64,000 nucleotides of DNA from Pegea sp. RAD2-039 (taxonomy: Eukaryota; Chordata; Thaliacea; Salpida; Salpidae): NCBI GenBank assembly GCA_034620365.1, contig JAQGEQ010000191.1, forward strand, positions 434,001-498,000. The letters are read 5' to 3'. Shown here one piece after another: positions 57,901 through 64,000 of this stretch. Under the pieces are notes generated by a model. The model saw only the letters and a program-made list of their open reading frames with translations. It did no database searches and was not told where the DNA came from. A program made the translations under genes and the position numbers. Position 1 is the stretch's first letter; the number at the start of each line of letters is the position of its first letter.

Positions 57901-58543
57901 AATTATCAACAATTTCAAAAATTTGTTTAATGAAAAAACCAAAATTAGTAAATTGGTGATTTTAGTTTGGAAATCTGGTTGTATTTTTGTTCTTCAATTT
58001 CGGATGGTCGAATCAATAACTGAAATTTCTAGTAAATTAAAAAGCTTCATTGTAATTGATCTGGAATTAGAAGATCCTGATTCAACTTCTTGACATCATC
58101 TTCTATCAGAGATCATTCAATAATCTTTGAACAGTTTGTAGATTTTGGTCTACATCGTTTTGGGTGAAAAAAATGTAAGACTTCTACTTTTATAAACACA
58201 ACAGAATCTGATTCAAAAATATTTCAGATGAAATCAAAAATAGATTCATATTTTCAAAACTTTTTTTGATTCAAATTTTCTTCCAAATATTTCAGATATC
58301 AATCTCAAAAAAGCTTCAAAACTTTTCGCCCAAAAGTTCTCGTGTGGTTCAACGGTCTCTGGACCAGATGAGATATTGGTACAAGGTGACGTCACTTATG
58401 ACGTCATTGATCTTATCCTGGAAACGTGGAATGAGGTTAGAAATATTTTCTATTAAATTTCACTTCAAGAATTTAATTTAAAATTAATTTTATTTTAGAT
58501 TGATGAGGATCATATTAAAGATATTGGTGAAGTTAAACGATGA
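54907..58543 (+). CDS. DENR: density-regulated protein (translation recycling/reinitiation factor)
   Basis: DENR pairs with MCTS1 to eject deacylated tRNA from 40S subunits and to allow reinitiation after short upstream ORFs. Exons: 54907-54988, 55051-55179, 55651-55803, 58296-58435, 58499-58543; total 549 nt, 182 aa (human 198). The N-terminal zinc-knuckle-like part has [20 protein letters not shown] (human [20 protein letters not shown]). Next comes a lysine-rich linker [11 protein letters not shown], then the SUI1/eIF1-like domain: [51 protein letters not shown], and the end [14 protein letters not shown]. Intron 3 (2.5 kb) contains a minus-strand LINE. Two TGACGTCA/T words fall inside exon 4 coding sequence. 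Confidence 0.96.
56385..57500 (-). mobile_element. LINE-B 3' half in DENR intron 3
   Basis: The minus strand reads [20 protein letters not shown], then [12 protein letters not shown] and [18 protein letters not shown]: an RT palm with the FADD region decayed. A long tail ends in CCGAAGCAGGCCATATAACAAATAAATAAAC (two short blocks, 56380-56420). Several stops are present. The tail is shared with fragments at 4588, 25135, 28219 and 32030, which defines a second family distinct from LINE-A. Confidence 0.7.
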
Positions 58544-61141
58544 ATTTTCAGATTTAAATTTGGGATTCTGGAAAAAATGTTTTTTTGTGTTTTTGTTCTT
58601 TAAATAAATAAAAAAAATTTCGATGTTTTTAAAATTAAAAAAAAATAAAAAGAAGTTGTCATAAAATTAAAGGAAATTATGAAACTCGTCAAATTCATTC
58701 ATTATCTTCATTAATTGTTCATCTAAATTTTTTAAAATGCAAAAATTTTTTAATTTAATCCTTTTAAAAAGTTTGTTTTCAAAATGTTAAAAGTTAAAAA
58801 AACAATTAGGTTTTTGTTCATCTATCAGTTTTTCACATTTTTTTGAAAAAATAAAAGATTTTATCGGAAACAATTTTTCAATTTACTTTTATTATTATGA
58901 TTAATTATCCTTTAATTTCTTTCAATTAACAATTCCAAGAAAGTTTTATTAGACTAAAAAATCTCTTTTCAGAACTGAAAACTTCTTATTAATCTTTTGT
59001 AAAGTATTTAAATAATAAATTCTTTCATTTTATTATTTATTAGCTGATTTTTTTATGAATTAATAAATGAACTTTTCACTGTTTTCATTTAATAACGAAA
59101 TTTAAGATACAAACAGCAAATAAAATAGTTTAAAGAAATATTATTTAAAAGTTAAATATTAATTCGGTTTTTTAATTTAATACAATTTTTATGGAACCAT
59201 GAAAGTAGATAATAAATCTCTAAAAAAGGCATTAAGAAAATTTTTGTATCAATTTATGCAAAGTATGAAGAAAATATTTTAATTTTTACAATAATTTATT
59301 TAAACTTGTACAAGTTATCAATTAATTAAGTCATTTATTTTAGCCTTTCTTATTTTTCAATATTTCAAAAAATTTAGTAAAATATTTAATTATGAATAAT
59401 ATAGTTTTAAAAAGTTTTTGTATAATTCATTTATTTCGTTTCAAATCTGCACTTTTGTAGTTTTTAAAGAATAAAAACGAATAATGAATTACAATCTGTT
59501 AGAAAGAAATGTTTAAAAGTTTAAAAAATGATTGATTTATAATTTTTTAAATACTTTCAAAACATTCTAACATATTTTAAGAAGTTAATTTATATTTGTT
59601 TAAAATCATAAATTGTCGTTTTAACAAATCTTATAGTGTTAAGTGGCTTAAAGGAATTAAAAAAAGAAAAAAAGAAGATCAAATCAGAACTTCGAAAAAA
59701 AAAGTCAAATGATTTCTTTTTAGAAATTCATTGAATGCTCAGGATTATAAGAGATTATTGAAAACTTTGTTAAAAATTCTTTGAACTTGTAATAAATAGT
59801 GTTTCATAGAAATTGTTATACAGTAAACAATCAAATGTGTTTCAAGAGAGCATATTTATTTTATTAAAAGTTTAAGGATTAAATTCTTTCTGAAGACTTT
59901 TAGATTTAATATTTGAAAAGGATTTTTATTTTAAATCTAATGAGTTTTTATCATTCAAAAAAATCTGGTCATTTTTCTAACTATCGGTTTATTATAAAAT
60001 AAGAATATTAATTATTTTTAATTTAATTGAAATAAATACCTTGAAAAATTTCTGATTCGTTTTGAAATAATTACTTTTTGTAGGTCGAAATTTGATTTTA
60101 TTACCTTATATGGTAAAAAATGTTATTTTAAATTTCTTCATAGGTAAAAAACTATATACGATTATTCCTTCAGAGTTTTTGTATAAAAGGAGTTTATTTT
60201 TAAAATTGTTTGACTACTGTGTCAAAATTTTTGACAAATAAAGTTGATATTAATATATAAACTAATTATTCGTAATCGTTTTAATATAAAACAAACTTAA
60301 ATTTGAAAATTTATCAATCTTAAAGTAGCTTACATATAAACTCATTTTAAAAATTAAGATGTTGCTGATTATCTACCGGATAATTGGACATACTTTATCT
60401 AGTTTATTTACAATATAACCAATTTACTGTAATTCATAACAACAAACCACATTTAAATTTTGATTTGATAGTCATAGATACATCAAAATTGAATTCAAGC
60501 TTTGAAGGGTTTAAAAGTGAAGAATACTTTTACTAAAAGTTAACAAAATCTTGAGCAACAAGATTAAATTTGATCAGAGTTAAATCTACCTCAAGATAGC
60601 TTAAAATGTTCAAGTCAGAATTACTTTACCACTAAATAGTTTGATTGAAAATTGATCATATCAGTTCTAGTGAATCTAATGTCTTCTTTATTTGACTTTC
60701 TACATTTAAAAGTAAGTAGTAGCTTGTAAGAGAATTTATTTTTCGAACAATTTAAAGTTCTCTTTTTATAATCTACTAGTTTTAGTTTAAGCTTTATCTT
60801 GAATTTTAAATTTTATAAAATGATTATTTCATTCAGAATCAAACTTCAATTTTTACTTACTAACTTAGAATATGTAGGAATGCTTGAGGCTATATTAAAA
60901 TATTTTAACGTAGTTAAGAAACCTTTTTACCTGGCAATATAATTTCATCAAGTAGTTGATTAACCAATTTAACTTTTCATAAAATATTTTTAGTAATTTT
61001 TGGTGACTCATATAATACTTTTTTATATTTTGATTTTTATAGAGTTTGCAAATTTTGTGTAACTACTCCATCTTTTAAATAGTTTGTGGTTAAAAGTAGC
61101 TTTCTGTTAAACTACAGCTACAAGAGGTTATTTGTTATAAA
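58544..61141. other. AT-rich intergenic DNA
   Basis: 2.6 kb of strongly A/T-rich sequence with no open reading of note and no repeat family recognised. Confidence 0.5.
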
Positions 61142-63762
61142 ATGATCAAATTTATTCTAATCACGGCACTTATACTCATTACAGCAACCTCTGGTATGGA
61201 TTAAAATATCTAATTTCTTGTTTTTAATTTTTAGCACCATAACAAATGAACAATACATTTTTCAATTTGTTATGTATAGTTTAGCTTGAAAATTAAAGAA
61301 AATATTGAAATATTTATAATTATAAAAAAATTTAGTATTTAATTATTATTTTGATGAAACCAATAACATATAAATTATAATTTTAGAAGTTTTGGTTGGA
61401 AAATGTGTCAACAAAAACCGGTAAAAGCATTTAAAATTCGTCTTATATATTTACTTTTAAAATATTATTTTTCCGTCTAAAAAATTGTCCTTATTAATGA
61501 AAAGGAAATTTGTTATTTGTCAGAAAACCTCATTTATTTGCTACATTGAAAAATTAACAATCTAAAGTTAAAAATTATTTTAATTTAAAATTTTATTAAA
61601 GTGAATCATTATTATTTTTATATTTAAACTTATATCTAACAATAATTTTTAACTTAATAAACACAGGTTTTGTCCACGCTGGGCCAGAATAGGCTTTTGC
61701 CATATTTTCAAGCCATTCATGAACAAAATCTGTGGACCTAGCTGCAACACTTGTTTACAATCAACTGTTACTACGAGCCCCAAAACAACACTGGCTGTAA
61801 CAACTAAACATCCAAAAATTCGAAATAAAACTGATTACTTCTCCAAATTGATATGCGTTGATAAATCAAAAAAGTAATATATGCAAATTTTATAGACAAA
61901 CCAAAATTTTAATTAAGTTTACAAATTATAAGATTAAGAGTTTTATCTAGAATCTTTAAATGCATTTTTAACTAAGCTTTAAATGTTCTAACTGCCTTTA
62001 TTCAACCTTTTTTTGTTTACCGTAAACAAAGTGTTTTTTTTATTTCCTTTTTTAGGTCATATCGTTTAAGCTTTTGAAACAGTTTTATCAAAAGCTATCA
62101 TAAACCTATAGAACTTCAAATTTTTATGATAATTAATTTATGAGTAAAACGCAAGGTTATAAAACAATACTGGCCTGTTAAAGCAGTCGGTAGTTTTGGG
62201 TGTACTTCAGAGCAATTGAAAATTATAAACTAATCAACTTAAAGAAAGAAATTATGAAAAGTTTGACGTTTAAACCGGTTACTTTGCTTTAAATCTCGCT
62301 TGAAAAATGATTATTTTTCAACTTTTCTACCACTATCAAAATTAATTTGTTTTTAAAATCAATCTCCTTGTTTTCTTCAGCTGCGTTTTATCAACAAATT
62401 CTTTTTAACTGATTGACAGACTGCGTGTAGTTAAGCACTTATTTTAAATTCATCATGATGTCTTTAAACTAATTCTTTGCACATTTTTTCTTTTAAAGCA
62501 ACATTTTAATTGTTTAATATTTTATTATCTACGAAGTCATTCTTTTAATAATCTTGCTTTTTTTAGGTGTTCAAAATGGAAAAATCAAAAATTTTGTGAG
62601 AACAAATATGTGGATTATATGAGCAAAGTTTGTTGTAGATCTTGTAGATTCAACAAGTTTCACAGTAAATGGTTTTGATTAATTGAATAATAGAGACAAA
62701 TAAAGTTGATACTTTTTATGTAAATGCAAGATTAGTTTTTGTGGTAAATCTTTAGCTAATCTAAATTTGTTGCAAATTTATGTAATTCTTTAGCTGTTGT
62801 AACTGAAGTAGAAATATGTGGAAACCCGAACGTTCAATTAAAGTATGGTGATTACCCTAGTTTAAGAATAACTGGAGGTTAACATTTTGTTCTATTATTT
62901 ATTTATACATTTTATATATCTTTTTTCATAAATCATTCTTTAGTAAATTAGATTAGTTTAAAAAAATAACTCTTGAAGTTTTGTATCTAAATTAAACTTA
63001 TGTTTATAAACTTAATGAAGTGATTTACATATACCCTTCAAATAATTCCTTTTCAAAATTCTTAGTTCTTGTTTTATTTCCATTATTAGTCTTTTTCAAT
63101 GTCAACTTTTTTTTTAATTTTTCAAAGTTTAATGACATTATCATAAAATATTTTATCCTTTTCATAAAGCTTATATCTTTTTTTGCTGAAATCATTAAAA
63201 CGTTGCATCTTCAAAACGCTGCATTCAAGTTTAAAGACATTTTTTTAGGAACAGCATCTCTTTATGGAGCTTTACCTTGGCAAGTCTTAATCCCGATACC
63301 ACATCACTCTTCTTTTTGTGGTGGAGTCGTTATCAACCAGCAATTTGTTTTAACAGCAGCTCACTGTACTACAAAGTTAGGAAAACTGGCCATTTTAAAG
63401 ATTAGACAAATTTACTTCACATTTAGTAGTTTTATCGATTTAACTGTTCATTATTTTAACAATAAACAATTCAATCATAAAGTCTGTTTTTAGTAAATCA
63501 AATCTAACTTTTCAATTTGTAAATTTTTGTTTTGTAGTAAATAATCGAAGTAAGTTAATATTGATCAGAATTATCACCTGTTGTTTTTCTTAGAGTGAAG
63601 AATTTTCTACCAAACAAGTTTTTTATTTACCTCGGTAAATATCGAAGGTCAATAGATACAAAAAATATAGATAAAGGTGAACTAGAGGTCCTAGTAAAAG
63701 AGATTTATAACCATCCACAGTTTGATTTTGACACTTTTGATAATGATATTGCTTTATTGAAG
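61142..63762 (+). CDS. secreted ShK-ShK-trypsin serine protease, partial at 3' end
   Basis: Exons seen: 61142-61193, 61387-61420, 61667-61873, 62567-62664, 62794-62877, 63249-63375, 63594-63762 (257 codons; the gene runs on past the window). Residues 1-17 are a signal peptide (MIKFILITALILITATS). A first ShK domain spans residues 24-58 with six cysteines in canonical spacing, ending CGPSCNTC. A Thr/Lys linker follows, then a second ShK-like domain (92-124, six cysteines, ending CCRSC). The S1 protease starts at R155|ITGG (activation cleavage), with the catalytic His in LTAAHC (His197) and Asp in DNDIALLK (Asp252). The serine exon is outside the window. The intron after the signal peptide and the one-domain-per-exon layout are typical of modular secreted proteins. 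Family member is clear, substrate unknown. Confidence 0.88.
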
Positions 63763-64000
63763 GTAAGTTTTAAAAAAATCTGGTTTGAATTATTCAAGTA
63801 TCATGTAATCATCTAAACAAGCACGAAAAAATTTGATTTAATTGTAAGCCGGTAAAACTTGAAACGCTTTTTACTAAAAGTTTGAAAATAAAATGAAGGT
63901 TAAGAGATTAAAGTTACTAATGCAATCAAAGAAATTAAAAAAATAATATTTAGTAAACATAATTTTAAAGATAGAAATTAACTTCTTATCGATCAAAGTT
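63763..64000. other. intron of the ShK-trypsin gene at the window edge
   Basis: It starts with donor GTAAGT at 63763. No further exon before the end. Confidence 0.7.

Noticed and set aside
1-64000. tRNA, rRNA or snRNA genes.
   Set aside because: I saw no cloverleaf with A/B boxes or snRNA-like sequence, but reading by eye would miss degenerate ones; a tRNAscan or Infernal run would decide.

Overview
The window is animal nuclear DNA: AT-rich, with spliced genes using GT-AG introns, many of them only 40-60 nt. It contains metazoan centriole, tubulin and DNA-repair genes, LINE retrotransposons and minisatellites. The species cannot be fixed from the sequence. Two linked ShK domains joined to a trypsin, and dense TGACGTCA palindromes in short introns, suggest an invertebrate (a tunicate or cnidarian are possible, weakly supported guesses).

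Layout. 1-1597: 3' part of a vasohibin tubulin carboxypeptidase (+). 2474-3960: decayed LINE. 5619-18110: a complete CEP192/SPD-2 centrosome scaffold gene (+). I could chain it as 38 exons totalling 7,728 nt in one frame (2,575 aa). It carries at least seven separate tandem arrays, three of them built from transcription-factor-like words (X-box, inverted CCAAT, CRE).

18.5-37.7 kb: three successive inverted duplications. The first holds two head-to-head copies of a small Cys/His/Tyr-rich secreted protein gene. The second has arms of about 1.3 kb around a LINE fragment and a small ShK-like secreted peptide gene. The third has two arms of 2,064 bp, each carrying a 303-aa RING-H2 protein gene, around a 4-kb spacer with the 5' half of a LINE. 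The first exon of an unknown gene stops right at the outer edge of the third.

38.8-53 kb is ordinary gene-rich sequence. It holds cytosolic TrpRS (-, 10 exons, 423 aa), BABAM1/MERIT40 (+, 5 exons, 353 aa), HYLS1 (-, 9 exons, 361 aa) and a membrane-anchored sulfotransferase-family protein (+, 4 exons, 251 aa) with a LINE in its first intron. 54.9-58.5 kb: DENR (+, 5 exons, 182 aa) with a second LINE family in intron 3. 58.5-61.1 kb: AT-rich, no gene seen. 61.1 kb to the end: a secreted ShK-ShK-trypsin protease (+), cut by the window edge before the catalytic serine.

Functional theme: vasohibin, CEP192 and HYLS1 all act on microtubules, centrosomes or centrioles and lie within 48 kb. The others (TrpRS, DENR: translation; BABAM1: BRCA1-A/BRISC complexes) are housekeeping genes. 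Each complete multi-exon model closes to a whole number of codons, which supports the splice sites, but all are read by eye without transcript data. LINE-A and LINE-B below are my own labels for the two LINE families.
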